Origin: Ascidiaceihabitans sp039975415 | Lineage (GTDB): Bacteria; Pseudomonadota; Alphaproteobacteria; Rhodobacterales; Rhodobacteraceae | Assembly: GCF_039975415.1 (NCBI RefSeq) | Contig: NZ_JBDWHD010000009.1 | DNA: 64,000 bases | Direction: 5' to 3' (one strand) | Shown: in pieces, positions 31,800 to 40,873 of the stretch | Layout: every line of letters begins with the position of its first letter | How positions within the stretch are numbered: position 1 is the first letter of the stretch | Program-made: the position numbers and the translations under genes | Notes under the pieces: model-generated | The model's input: only the letters and a program-made list of their open reading frames with translations | Database searches by the model: none | Told to the model about the DNA's origin: nothing

Positions 31800-34037
31800 C
31801 TACCCTTGTTCCGCCAACCATTTCATAATGGCAGGGCGCACCGACATCTCACCGCGGTGGCGCGCATCCATGATCACCTTACGCACCTCTTCCAGGTTTG
31901 ACCGCCGCAAAAGGCTTTTCACCGGACCAATAGATGCAGGGCGCATGGACAAGCTGCGCAACCCAATGGCGGCAAGACACAAAGCTTCGACAGGGCGCCC
32001 CGCATCCTCGCCACAAAAAGACAAAGGCGTGCCGGTGTCTGTGCAACGTTCCACGATCTGTTCCAGAAAGCTCAGGAAGCTGACGTTCAGGGAATCATAC
32101 CGCTTGCGCACCCGTTCGTTTTCACGGTCAGCGGCAAAGAAAAACTGCTTTAAGTCGTTGCCCCCAATGGACAAAAACCCAACATCTTCAAAGAATTGCC
32201 TTGGTGCGAATCCCAAAGACGGGGTCTCAAGCATAGCCCCCACTTCGATATCGTCAGGAATGACATGGCCCAGGCGCGTCTCGCGGGCGATGGCCTTATC
32301 CAAGGCTGCCCGGGCTTGGCGGTATTCTTCGTATTGCGCAACAAAGGGAAACATCAACGTCAAAGGACGCCCTTGCGCCGCGCGGATCAACGCCTGCAGC
32401 TGCATTTGCATCACACCGGGCTTATCAAGGCCCACACGAATTGCCCGCCACCCCAAAGCCGGGTTGGGTTCGTCCGTGGGCTTCATGTAAGGCAACACTT
32501 TGTCTGAGCCGATGTCCAGCGTGCGAAACACAACGCGCTTGCCCTGAGCTGCATCCAGAACCCGCGTGTAAAGCGCGCTTAACTCGGACCGTCGCGGCAT
32601 CTGATTGCGCACCAAAAACTGCAATTCGGTGCGAAACAGACCTACGCCCTCGGCGCCGGAGCTTTCCAACGACGGCAAATCCGCCATCAGGCCGGCGTTC
32701 ATGTGCAATTCAACAGTTTGCCCACATTCTGTCAGCGCAGGCTTGTCCTGAATAGAGGCGTAACGTTTCAACGCTTCGGTCTGCATCGCCATTTTGTCGC
32801 GGAATGCCGTCACGACAGTATCGTCGGGGCGCAAATGTACGATGCCCTGTTCGCCGTCCACCATCACATGGTCGCCATTCAGCGCCTCATTGGTGACGCG
32901 CGCAGTCTGCACGATCAAGGGAATGGCCAACGCACGGGCGACGATGGCCGCATGCGATCCCACAGAGCCACCTTCAAGGATAATTCCCTTCAAGTTGCGC
33001 CCGTATTCCAACAATTCAGCCGGACCAATATTGCGTGCAACAAGGATCGGGTCAGTTGGCATTTCTGCGCCTGTATCGGCCCCCTGCCCTGTCAGAATGC
33101 GCAGCATCCGGTTGGACAGGTCATCAAGATCGCTTAGACGTTCGCGCAGGTAATTGTCCGCCACGCTTTCCATCCGCGCACGCGCAATAGATTGTTCTTT
33201 TTCAACGGCTGCCTCGGCACTCAGACCGTTGCTGATGGCCTCTTGCATGCGCCGCATCCAGCCCTTGGAATTGGCAAACATCCGATACGCTTCAAGGACT
33301 TGGCGTTGTTCGGCATCGCGCGACATCTGCAGCATTTTATCGACGCCCACGCGAACCTCTTCCACGGCTTCTTCCAGCCGCTCAAATTCTCGGTGGGGAT
33401 CGTCGGCGATGGGATTTGATACAACCACACGCGGCTCATGAAGCCAGATGTGCCCTTCCGCCACGCCTTCCTGCGCCACGGTGCCGCGCAACATCGAGGG
33501 TTGGGAATGACGCGCCGACATCGCGGCACCTTCGCCAACAAACGCGCCAAGTTCCGTCATCTCTGCCAGAACCATTGCGACAACTTCCAATGCGTAAACC
33601 GCATCGGTCGAAAACTCGCGGGCCTCTTTGGACTGCACCACCAAAACACCCATGGATTCGCCAAGACGCTGGATCGGCACCCCCAGAAACGATGAAAACA
33701 CCTCTTCTCCGGTTTCCGGCATAAAACGGAAGCCTTTGGCATTGGGGGCGTCAGCGGTGTTGATCACATGACGGCGCTTGGCCACACGGCCGACAAGGCC
33801 TTCGCCCATCTTCATGCGGGTTTGGTGCACCGCCTCTGCGTTCAGGCCTTCGGTCGCGCAAAGTTCAAGGGTGTCTTCGTCGCGAAACAGATAGATGGAA
33901 CACACTTCAGTGCGAATACTGTCAGCAATCAGATGGGTAATTTTGTCCAAACGGGCTTGGCCTGGGTCATCCCCGGCCATCACATCGCGCAAGCGGCCAA
34001 GCAGCTTGCGGCTTTCGGTTTCAAAACGCTCGGCCAT
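31800..34037 (-). CDS. ptsP: PEP-protein phosphotransferase of the nitrogen PTS (EI-Ntr)
   Basis: This 745-aa protein has an N-terminal GAF domain (about residues 20-165; EVCSIYLFRDEDTLELCATEG), then the enzyme I domains. The phospho-histidine is in EGGSVGSHAAIVARALAIP, ahead of the PEP-binding TIM barrel with GVGLFRTELQFL, FRTLDIGSDK, GAMLETPSL and the catalytic Cys in LSFCGEDAGRP. EI-Ntr starts a regulatory phosphorelay through NPr and EIIA-Ntr that responds to nitrogen state. It follows lysC, a conserved alphaproteobacterial pair, with an 8-bp hairpin between them. Confidence 0.96.
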   Translation of the reverse strand: MAERFETESRKLLGRLRDVMAGDDPGQARLDKITHLIADSIRTEVCSIYLFRDEDTLELCATEGLNAEAVHQTRMKMGEGLVGRVAKRRHVINTADAPNAKGFRFMPETGEEVFSSFLGVPIQRLGESMGVLVVQSKEAREFSTDAVYALEVVAMVLAEMTELGAFVGEGAAMSARHSQPSMLRGTVAQEGVAEGHIWLHEPRVVVSNPIADDPHREFERLEEAVEEVRVGVDKMLQMSRDAEQRQVLEAYRMFANSKGWMRRMQEAISNGLSAEAAVEKEQSIARARMESVADNYLRERLSDLDDLSNRMLRILTGQGADTGAEMPTDPILVARNIGPAELLEYGRNLKGIILEGGSVGSHAAIVARALAIPLIVQTARVTNEALNGDHVMVDGEQGIVHLRPDDTVVTAFRDKMAMQTEALKRYASIQDKPALTECGQTVELHMNAGLMADLPSLESSGAEGVGLFRTELQFLVRNQMPRRSELSALYTRVLDAAQGKRVVFRTLDIGSDKVLPYMKPTDEPNPALGWRAIRVGLDKPGVMQMQLQALIRAAQGRPLTLMFPFVAQYEEYRQARAALDKAIARETRLGHVIPDDIEVGAMLETPSLGFAPRQFFEDVGFLSIGGNDLKQFFFAADRENERVRKRYDSLNVSFLSFLEQIVERCTDTGTPLSFCGEDAGRPVEALCLAAIGLRSLSMRPASIGPVKSLLRRSNLEEVRKVIMDARHRGEMSVRPAIMKWLAEQG

Positions 34038-34063
34038 ACTGGCGCGGCTCCCCCTGATATACC

Positions 34064-34082
34064 TTCGTGATTAGATCACGAA
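34064..34082. other. 8-bp hairpin between lysC and ptsP
   Basis: TTCGTGAT-TAG-ATCACGAA is a perfect 8-bp inverted repeat in the 83-base gap between lysC and ptsP, 27 bases ahead of the ptsP start. There is no U-run, so it may set mRNA stability or be a protein site rather than stop transcription. Confidence 0.45.
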
Positions 34083-34120
34083 TGCAACGGAAACAAAACG
34101 CGTTAAAGACAAACTTAGGG

Positions 34121-35359
34121 TTATGCGGCTTTGTCCAATTCAAAGGCATCATGCAAAGCTTGAACCGCAAGCTCCATGTATTTGCGATCTATCAAAACGC
34201 TGATCTTGATTTCGGATGTGGTGATCACCTTGATGTTGATGCCCTCGGCAGACAGCACTTGGAACATCTTCGCGGCCACACCAGTGTGGGACCGCATGCC
34301 AATGCCAACCACAGAGACTTTGGCGACATCAACATCAGCAATAAGTTCCGCGAAGTTGATGGTACCAGCACCTTTGGCCTCGTCCATCGCGGCCTCGGCG
34401 CGTTTCACCTGATCGGTGGGGCAGCTAAAGGTCATATCGGTGCGACCTTCCTCGGATATGTTCTGAACGATCATATCGACGTTAACGCCTGCATCTGACA
34501 ATGCCGTGAAAATCAAAGCGGCGATACCGGGACGATCTGCCACCGACACCAAGGTCATTTTTGCCTCATCGCGGCTAAACGCGATCCCTGCCACAACATT
34601 GCTTTCCATGATTTCCTCCTCATCGCAGACCAGCGTTCCAGCTTCGTCCAATTGTTCTTCAAAGCTGCTGAGTACACGCAGCTTCACCTTATACCGCATC
34701 GCCAGTTCAACAGAACGGGTTTGCAAAACCTTTGCGCCCAAAGACGCAAGTTCCAACATCTCTTCAAAAGCGATGCGGTCCAGTTTGCGGGCTTTGCTCT
34801 CGACGCGGGGGTCTGTGGTGTAGACACCATCGACGTCTGTATAAATGTCACACCGTTCGGCCTCAAAAGCCGCGGCAAAGGCCACAGCTGTGGTGTCCGA
34901 TCCGCCCCGACCCAATGTGGTGATGCGTCCCTCAGGCGAGACACCCTGAAAGCCTGCGACCACGGCAACCTTCATACCGGCACCAAAGCTGGCCATGATA
35001 TTGTCGGACGGGATGGCTTCAATGCGGGCGGACGCATGGGCAGAGGTGGTTTGCACAGGCACTTGCCAGCCCTGCCAGGACCGCGCTGGCACTTGCATTT
35101 CTTGCAAGGTCAGCGCCATCAAACCTGCAGTGACATTTTCACCGGATGATACAACCGCATCATATTCGCGTGCATCATACATCGGCGAGGTTTCATTGAC
35201 CCAGCCAACCAGTTCATTGGTTTTGCCGGACATGGCCGATACGATGACAATAACGTCGTACCCTTTGGACACTTCAACGCCCACGCGCTTAGCCGCGCGG
35301 CGAATTCGGTCCAACGTGGCGACGGATGTGCCACCAAATTTCATCACAAGAACAGGCAT
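34121..35359 (-). CDS. lysC: Aspartate kinase
   Basis: LysC (412 aa) phosphorylates aspartate, the first step to lysine, threonine, methionine and diaminopimelate. The kinase motif VMKFGGTSVA is at residues 5-14, with TTLGRGGSDTTAVA and IYTDVDGVYTTDP further on. Two ACT domains at the C-terminus (MTLVSVADRPGIAALIF; VSVVGIGMRSHTGVAAKMF) are the allosteric sites for lysine and threonine. The start at 35359 matches the universal MxVxVxKFGGTS opening. Some Rhodobacterales enzymes are made as alpha and internally started beta subunits; I did not assign an internal start. Confidence 0.97.
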   Translation of the reverse strand: MPVLVMKFGGTSVATLDRIRRAAKRVGVEVSKGYDVIVIVSAMSGKTNELVGWVNETSPMYDAREYDAVVSSGENVTAGLMALTLQEMQVPARSWQGWQVPVQTTSAHASARIEAIPSDNIMASFGAGMKVAVVAGFQGVSPEGRITTLGRGGSDTTAVAFAAAFEAERCDIYTDVDGVYTTDPRVESKARKLDRIAFEEMLELASLGAKVLQTRSVELAMRYKVKLRVLSSFEEQLDEAGTLVCDEEEIMESNVVAGIAFSRDEAKMTLVSVADRPGIAALIFTALSDAGVNVDMIVQNISEEGRTDMTFSCPTDQVKRAEAAMDEAKGAGTINFAELIADVDVAKVSVVGIGMRSHTGVAAKMFQVLSAEGINIKVITTSEIKISVLIDRKYMELAVQALHDAFELDKAA

Positions 35360-35501
35360 AGATCCCCCGCGTCGCTTTCCGCACAGGGCTTTACGCACAG
35401 ATGGGCGAAATCGCAAGGCAGACCGAAGCTATCTTGACCAAAAACACGCGCAGATAACGGACAAAAGCGCAAATGCCGCAGGGGTTTGCAAAACATCACG
35501 C

Positions 35502-35517
35502 GCAGGCGCATGCCTGC
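35502..35517. other. Small hairpin between the SDR gene and lysC
   Basis: GCAGGC-GCAT-GCCTGC is a 6-bp palindrome with a 4-base loop in the roughly 200-base gap between lysC and the SDR gene. It has no U-run; the gap otherwise shows nothing I can name. Confidence 0.3.
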
Positions 35518-35561
35518 ACAATGGCTTTACGACGCGGTTGTGGGCCTCATGGATTTCGGAG

Positions 35562-36206
35562 CTAATAGGCGTGGGCGCGGCCGTCCCAGGTCTCAAAGCA
35601 CCCTGTTGTGGCCATGCCCAGCGCATCAAACCGCAAGGCAAGGCCCTGCACAGAGGCATCAACCGTAATATCGCCTTCTGCCCCACCCATGTCAGTTTGA
35701 ACCCAACCGGGATGATAGATGCCGACGGCAATACCTTCAGAGGCCAAATCAGTTGATAGATTGCGCCCCAAGTTCAACACCGCAGCTTTAGACGCGCGGT
35801 AGATATAGGACCCACCGGGGGCACGTGTGTGGGATGCCATCTGCGACGAAATGATCGCGATCTTGGGCGCATCCGCCAAACGCAGCATCGGCAACATATG
35901 CTGCACACTTAGAAAGACACCGGTGACGTTGGCCGCAAAGCTTGCGGCCCACATATCTGCACTGTACCCGCCGTCCAGTGTCTCTGTTTTGTCCAGATAA
36001 ACACCTGCATTGCACACCAGCATATCAATCGGTTCGCCAGCCAAAGCATCTGCCATAGCCACGTGATCCGATGGGCGGGTGACATCCAGTTGCACATCAG
36101 ACGCAACAGACCGGCCTGTTCCCGTCACTTTATGTCCCGCATCCGCATAAAGCGCCGCCAGTCCTGCACCAATTCCACGGGATGCCCCGGTTATCACAAC
36201 ATGCAT
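35562..36206 (-). CDS. Short-chain dehydrogenase/reductase
   Basis: This 214-aa SDR has the NAD(P)-binding TGASRGIGAGLA at residues 6-17, the NAG motif (LVCNAGVY), the catalytic Ser in IISSQMASH and YxxxK as YIYRASKAA, followed by HPGWVQTDMGG. The basic residue after the glycine motif and TGTGRSV favour NADP. It is a classical SDR on the short side; substrate unknown. GGAAG five bases upstream supports the ATG at 36206. It follows the DUF1178 gene. Confidence 0.9.
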   Translation of the reverse strand: MHVVITGASRGIGAGLAALYADAGHKVTGTGRSVASDVQLDVTRPSDHVAMADALAGEPIDMLVCNAGVYLDKTETLDGGYSADMWAASFAANVTGVFLSVQHMLPMLRLADAPKIAIISSQMASHTRAPGGSYIYRASKAAVLNLGRNLSTDLASEGIAVGIYHPGWVQTDMGGAEGDITVDASVQGLALRFDALGMATTGCFETWDGRAHAY

Positions 36207-36244
36207 CTGGTCTTCCAATTCTGTCAGGTTTTTTGTTTGAACGC

Positions 36245-36706
36245 TCAGTTCGCTTTTGCTTTGGGCATAAACGGCAATGGTACAACCGGCACACCGTCCT
36301 CGATCAACGCTTTGGCTTCCTCGGCGTTGGCAGACCCGTAAATGGACCGCTCTGGCGCATCACCAAGATGCATTTCGCGGGCTTCTTTTGTGAAATTCGC
36401 CCCCACATAGTCAGAGTTTTCCTCGACATGTTGGCGCATCTTGGCCAGCGCCGCTTCTGCCTCGGACTGTGGCGCATTCAATGCAAGGCTCGTGCCGGGG
36501 TCCTTGGGCTGGCCCTGCGTGTCTGCGCTTGCGGCAGAGCGGGCCGGACGCACACGCGGCGCCATTATGGCTTTTGAAACTGCGCTGCTGCCACATTGCT
36601 CACACCCGATGTGCCCCGCCCCCGCCAGCTTGTCAAAAGCGACCGCGGACTGGAACCAGCTTTCGAAGGCATGGCCGTTGTCGCATTTCAAAGTGTATTT
36701 TATCAT
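36245..36706 (-). CDS. DUF1178 family protein
   Basis: This 153-aa protein opens MIKYTLKCDNGHAFESWF with a CDNGH...CEQCGS zinc-ribbon pattern (two CxxC-like pairs, residues 8-39), and ends EAREMHLGDAPERSIYGSA and GVPVVPLPFMPK. Both ends are hallmarks of DUF1178, found widely in proteobacteria with no known role. The middle third is a low-complexity linker. It lies between the NUDIX and SDR genes on the same strand. Confidence 0.9.
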   Translation of the reverse strand: MIKYTLKCDNGHAFESWFQSAVAFDKLAGAGHIGCEQCGSSAVSKAIMAPRVRPARSAASADTQGQPKDPGTSLALNAPQSEAEAALAKMRQHVEENSDYVGANFTKEAREMHLGDAPERSIYGSANAEEAKALIEDGVPVVPLPFMPKAKAN

Positions 36707-36797
36707 GGCGGTGGTGTTGTCCTGTATCTATCCACCAGACATAAGCCAGCCAAAGCCAAAGACCAAGCGTACCGTTGAAAAACCCGATCCAAGCAGA

Positions 36798-37265
36798 TCA
36801 CCCCACCGGTGCAAAATCGCGGATGATGCGCGCAAGTTCAGGTTCAGCCACCATTTTGGCCGCGCGCTTGCGACTGACCCATTTGCGTTTGCGCTGTCCC
36901 GCTTCAGGGTAGGTTTTGGTGTGTTTTTTGACGCGCAGCGGATAGACCACTGCAAGGCACGGCAAATCGCCCAGGCCGTCTTTCATCTTTTTGTAGGAAT
37001 ACAGGCCCAAGGGGGTCTGCCCGACCTTTCCTTCGACACCAGCTTCTTCCCAAGCTTCTTGAGCTGCCGCTTGCGCCGGCGTTTTTCCGTTCATGGGCCA
37101 GCCTTTTGGAATAATCCAACGCTTGGACCGCCGCGATGTAATCACCATGATCTGCACTTTGCCGTTCACAATCCGGTAACACAAAGCTGCAAACTGCGTC
37201 CGCATTTCGCCTTTGGTGCTTTTGTCCACCGATATTGGCAGCTGTTTGATCATGGGTACAGACAT
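36798..37265 (-). CDS. NUDIX hydrolase with altered NUDIX box
   Basis: This 155-aa protein has the NUDIX fold with IIPKGWPMNGKTPAQAAAQE followed by AWEEAGV near residue 75. Against the canonical GX5EX7REUXEEXGU, the first Glu is Lys and the Arg before the catalytic helix is Gln, while the metal-binding EE pair is kept. The PKGWP...A..AW.E.G form resembles the group that acts on diphosphoinositol polyphosphates or dinucleotides. A second ATG four codons in is also possible. Activity is likely but the substrate is open. Confidence 0.85.
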   Translation of the reverse strand: MSVPMIKQLPISVDKSTKGEMRTQFAALCYRIVNGKVQIMVITSRRSKRWIIPKGWPMNGKTPAQAAAQEAWEEAGVEGKVGQTPLGLYSYKKMKDGLGDLPCLAVVYPLRVKKHTKTYPEAGQRKRKWVSRKRAAKMVAEPELARIIRDFAPVG

Positions 37266-37383
37266 CGCAAGTCATCATTCTTTACAGGTCTAAGGGTGAT
37301 TTACGCCCATCATCAGGGGCGCACGGCGTGAGGTTTCGTGCCGCAAAATAGAGTAAATGCCAATGGCTTGCCAGTGCATGGTT

Positions 37384-37399
37384 AAAATAATGTTATTTT
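37384..37399. promoter_or_regulatory. AT-rich inverted repeat upstream of modABC
   Basis: AAAATAATGTTATTTT has 7-base arms around TG and lies 72 bases ahead of the modA start in a gap of about 200 bases. Molybdate uptake operons are usually repressed by a ModE-type protein at AT-rich inverted repeats; this is the best candidate, though it is not the classical ModE sequence. Confidence 0.45.
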
Positions 37400-37470
37400 C
37401 CAGACAGTTGAGGCAACACACAACACAGAAGGCCTTGCAGCTTTCGTAGGGCTCATGAATAGTCTGCGCC

Positions 37471-38232
37471 ATGACATGGCCCTTTAAAACCAAAGGCTTG
37501 CCCGCAGGATCAAGGGCGGGCGGTTTATGCGCAATCTGGCTTGTGCTTGCCAATGCAGCATCAATTGCGCAGGCCGAGACACTTGTGTTTGCGGCGGCCT
37601 CTTTGCGGGATGTTCTGCAAGACGTGGCACAATTAAGCGACACCAAAGTGACAGTCTCAGCCGCCGGATCAGGCACAATCGCGCGGCAGGTGGCGCAAGG
37701 GGCGCCCGCCGACGTGATTGTTCTGGCCCATGACCAGTGGATGGATTGGCTTGAAACCGAAGGTGTTGTGGACCCGTCGCATAGGCACATCGTTGCACGA
37801 AACTCACTTGTGGTCATCGGCCCCGCGGAAAGTGCCGCACTGCAAGCCCCAAACGATATGCGCGACCGTCTGGGCCCTGATCGGCTGGCAATGGGGCAAC
37901 GCGATGCTGTGCCTGCGGGGCTTTACGCAAAGGCTTGGCTTCAACGGGAAGGGCTGTGGGATAAAACGAAAAACCAACTGGCGGAAACTGACAGTGTGCG
38001 CGGTGCTTTGGCTTTTGTCGCACGCGGCGAAGCGCCCCTTGGCATCGTCTACGCCACCGACGCCCAAGCCGACATAAACGTGAGCGTGGTGTATGACATC
38101 CCCGTGCAGGATCATCCCCCCATCACCTATCCTGGCGCAGCACTGACACCCGCCGGCGCTGAATTTTTAACCCTTTTAAAAAGCGAACCCGCACAACTTG
38201 TCTTTGAACAGCACGGGTTCAAAAGCCCATGA
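37471..38232 (+). CDS. modA: Molybdate-binding periplasmic protein
   Basis: This 253-aa protein has an N-terminal signal peptide (ending near ASIAQA, residue 35) and the ModA core: LVFAAASLRDVLQDVAQ, VTVSAAGSGTIARQVAQGAPADVIVLAHDQWMDWL, and LAMGQRDAVPAGLYAKAWLQ. The Ser/Ala residues of these loops bind the oxyanion. It delivers molybdate to ModBC. Its stop overlaps the modB start by four bases (ATGA). Confidence 0.95.
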   Translation: MTWPFKTKGLPAGSRAGGLCAIWLVLANAASIAQAETLVFAAASLRDVLQDVAQLSDTKVTVSAAGSGTIARQVAQGAPADVIVLAHDQWMDWLETEGVVDPSHRHIVARNSLVVIGPAESAALQAPNDMRDRLGPDRLAMGQRDAVPAGLYAKAWLQREGLWDKTKNQLAETDSVRGALAFVARGEAPLGIVYATDAQADINVSVVYDIPVQDHPPITYPGAALTPAGAEFLTLLKSEPAQLVFEQHGFKSP

Positions 38233-38933
38233 TGACCCTGGACGCCGCCAGTTGGGACGCTTTGGGGCTGTCGCTGTTGGTGGCAAGTACTGCCACGTTG
38301 TGTGCCTTGCCGCTGGCCCTTTGGGTGGCGTGGCTTTTGGCGCGGGGCACCTTCAAAGGCAAAGCGCTGCTGAATGCGATTGTACATCTGCCGCTGGTGC
38401 TGCCCCCTGTGGTGACGGGTTATATCCTGCTGATTGTATTTGGTCGAAATGGTCCCGTCGGGCATCTGCTGGACAGCGTGTTAGGTATAACACTTGCGTT
38501 CAAATGGACGGGTGCCGTTTTGGCTGCGGTCATCATGGGCTTTCCTTTGATGGTGCGTGCCATGCGCCTTGCCATTGAAGCAGTAGACCCGAAGCTGGAG
38601 GTCGCCGCGCGCACTTTGGGTGCCCCCCCTTTGGCCGTCTTTTCAACCGTGACCTTACCCCTGATCTTACCCGGTGTTCTGGCGGGGGCCGTCATGGGGT
38701 TTGCCAAGGCTTTGGGCGAATTCGGCGCCACGATTACATTTGTGGCCAATATTCCGGGGCAAACACAGACACTGCCCTCTGCGATCTACGCGTTTTTGCA
38801 AGTTCCGGGCGGCGAAGACCGCGCGATCGCCTTGGTTTTATGGGCTTGTCTGATTGCATTTGCTGCTGTGGCGCTTTCCGAATGGCTGGCCCACAAAGTG
38901 GCCCAGCGCATACAGGGGCAAACACAGGCATGA
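38229..38933 (+). CDS. modB: Molybdate ABC transporter permease
   Basis: This 234-aa permease has five to six membrane helices and the EAA loop EVAARTLGAPPLAVFSTVTL, where ModC docks. LPLVLPPVVTGY near residue 58 is typical for ModB. The start at 38229 overlaps the modA stop; an ATG one codon later is equivalent. It is followed 7 bases later by modC. Confidence 0.96.
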   Translation: MMTLDAASWDALGLSLLVASTATLCALPLALWVAWLLARGTFKGKALLNAIVHLPLVLPPVVTGYILLIVFGRNGPVGHLLDSVLGITLAFKWTGAVLAAVIMGFPLMVRAMRLAIEAVDPKLEVAARTLGAPPLAVFSTVTLPLILPGVLAGAVMGFAKALGEFGATITFVANIPGQTQTLPSAIYAFLQVPGGEDRAIALVLWACLIAFAAVALSEWLAHKVAQRIQGQTQA

Positions 38934-38940
38934 GGCACAC

Positions 38941-40023
38941 ATGACCCTGCGCATAGACATCACACACAGCCTCGGCGGTTTCACCTTGGACACCTGCTTT
39001 GAGGCCGGCCCGGGTGTGACAGCGATTTTCGGCCGTTCTGGCGCGGGAAAAACAACGCTTATCAATGCGGTTGCGGGGGTTATTGCACCGGACAGCGGGC
39101 GGATTACATTTGGCAGCGATACGCTGTTTGATGTGCGCACAAACGTCCCCCCCCACAAACGTCAAATGGGGTATGTCTTTCAAGACGCACGGCTTTTTCC
39201 CCATATGAGCGTTGCGAAGAACCTTGACTATGCCGTGCGCTTTGCTGCGCAAAGGCCACAAGGGGCACAGCGCAATGACGTGATCGAATTGTTGGGTCTT
39301 GGACCTTTGCTGTCTCGTGCCCCGCATGATCTGTCAGGCGGCGAAAAGCAGCGCGTTGCATTGGGACGGGCTTTGCTGAGCCGTCCCCGCGCTTTGCTCA
39401 TGGACGAACCCCTTGCTGCTTTGGACGCTGCGCGCAAAGATGCGATCCTGCCATATCTGGAGCGGCTGAAATCCACAGCGCCTGCCCTGCCCATTCTGTA
39501 TGTTAGCCATGCATTGGATGAGGTGGCCCGCCTTGCCGACAACATTGTAGTGTTGTCGCAAGGCAAAGTGGCCGCACAGGGGCCCATTTTCGATGTGCTG
39601 TCAGACCCGAACGCGGTCCCCCTGCTGGGCGTGCGCCAAGCGGGCGCTGTTGTGTGTGCAACAGTCGTGGATCATGGAACAGAGGGCTTAAGCACATTGC
39701 GCACAAGCGCAGGCACGATGACGCTGCCCGGTGTACAGGCCGCGATCGGCAGCACCGTCAGGTTGCGGATACTGGCCCAAGACGTCATTTTATCGCCCCG
39801 CAAGCCGGAAGGTCTTTCAACAGCCAACGTCCTGCCTGTGACAGTGACCACCATCAAAACGGGGATCGGACCGGGGGCCGCTGTTGGCCTGCTGGCGGGC
39901 ACCGACAGGTTGTTGGCCCGTATCCCTGCCCCTGCGATCAAAGATCTGAACATCAAACCCGGCACATCCTGTTACGCTTTGATCAATGCAACATCTGTGG
40001 CCCCAAGCTCGATCGGGCGCTAA
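38941..40023 (+). CDS. modC: Molybdate ABC transporter ATP-binding protein
   Basis: This 360-aa ATPase has Walker A FGRSGAGKTTLIN at about 31, the Q-loop GYVFQDARLF, the signature LSGGEKQRVALGRAL, Walker B ALLMDEPLAALD and the switch His in YVSHALDE. The last 140 residues carry the regulatory TOBE/Mop domain (LRTSAGTMTLPG...TVRLRILAQDVILSPRKPEGLS), which binds molybdate. It completes the operon modABC. Confidence 0.96.
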   Translation: MTLRIDITHSLGGFTLDTCFEAGPGVTAIFGRSGAGKTTLINAVAGVIAPDSGRITFGSDTLFDVRTNVPPHKRQMGYVFQDARLFPHMSVAKNLDYAVRFAAQRPQGAQRNDVIELLGLGPLLSRAPHDLSGGEKQRVALGRALLSRPRALLMDEPLAALDAARKDAILPYLERLKSTAPALPILYVSHALDEVARLADNIVVLSQGKVAAQGPIFDVLSDPNAVPLLGVRQAGAVVCATVVDHGTEGLSTLRTSAGTMTLPGVQAAIGSTVRLRILAQDVILSPRKPEGLSTANVLPVTVTTIKTGIGPGAAVGLLAGTDRLLARIPAPAIKDLNIKPGTSCYALINATSVAPSSIGR

Positions 40024-40047
40024 ATCACGCCGACACCGCATTTGACG

Positions 40048-40827
40048 TTAGGCCCGTTTCACAGGCAGCGCTTGCATTCTGGCCCGCAGTTTCTCGACCA
40101 GCTCCTCGTGCGTGCAGTCCGCTTCAATGGCCAGTTTGCGCAACCCAAAGTGCACATGGGCAATGTCGGTGTAGTAACTGGTATAGGCGTAGTTGGTCGC
40201 GGCGCCTGCAACAGCCCCCAAAACCGGAACCGCCTGCGCGGCCAGTTTTTGCCCCAAAACGACAGCCAAACGTGGGGCCACGCGCGAGATCACGGCCTGA
40301 ACGGCTGCTCCCGACAGGGCCGCACGGGCAGACAAAAACGCCAAATCCGCGCTATCGTCATGTTCTAACGGTCCCGCGGCCGCAAAGACCTGCACACAGT
40401 CAAAGCGCACGCTATCAGCGGCCGGATCAAAGCCATGTTCCGCCGCCACGCCTTCAATGACGCGCAACAGTAAGGTTGTGGTGACAGGCAGTTCCGCAAG
40501 CGCTGTGGGAAGACCGCCAAAACCACCCGCAGCCCCCATTGCGGTGCTTACGGCCGAATTCAGCCAGCCCGGCTGGTCGGCAACCACCCCCCTTGACGTA
40601 TGGGCCACCTTCATGGCCTGCCCCAGAGCCGTAACAGTGGCGTCCTGCAATCCATCGCGTACTTTGGCTGGCAGCTTTGACAAAAGCCCCCCCGCCTGTG
40701 CGCCCAACATGTTCAACAGATCAATGCCGACGCCGCCTGCGCCTTTGTAACGTGTCGCCAAAGCGTCCAATGCGGCCTCGACATCAACCGCTTGTTCTGA
40801 CGCGGGCAGCAAGATCAAATCGTTCAT
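40048..40827 (-). CDS. EcsC-family protein
   Basis: This 259-aa protein matches the EcsC family by its helical, alanine-rich build: LATRYKGAGGVGIDLLNMLGAQ, PVTTTLLLRVIEGVAAEHGFDP, then VISRVAPRLAVVLGQKLAAQAVPVLGAVAGAATNYAYTSYYTDIAHVHFGLRKL. EcsC is named from the Bacillus Ecs cluster; its molecular role is unknown. AAAGGAG eight bases upstream fixes the ATG at 40827. It converges on modC. Confidence 0.85.
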   Translation of the reverse strand: MNDLILLPASEQAVDVEAALDALATRYKGAGGVGIDLLNMLGAQAGGLLSKLPAKVRDGLQDATVTALGQAMKVAHTSRGVVADQPGWLNSAVSTAMGAAGGFGGLPTALAELPVTTTLLLRVIEGVAAEHGFDPAADSVRFDCVQVFAAAGPLEHDDSADLAFLSARAALSGAAVQAVISRVAPRLAVVLGQKLAAQAVPVLGAVAGAATNYAYTSYYTDIAHVHFGLRKLAIEADCTHEELVEKLRARMQALPVKRA

Positions 40828-40873
40828 AAATGGCGCTCCTTTCCCTATAAGATTGGGGGGCTTGCACCATTTT

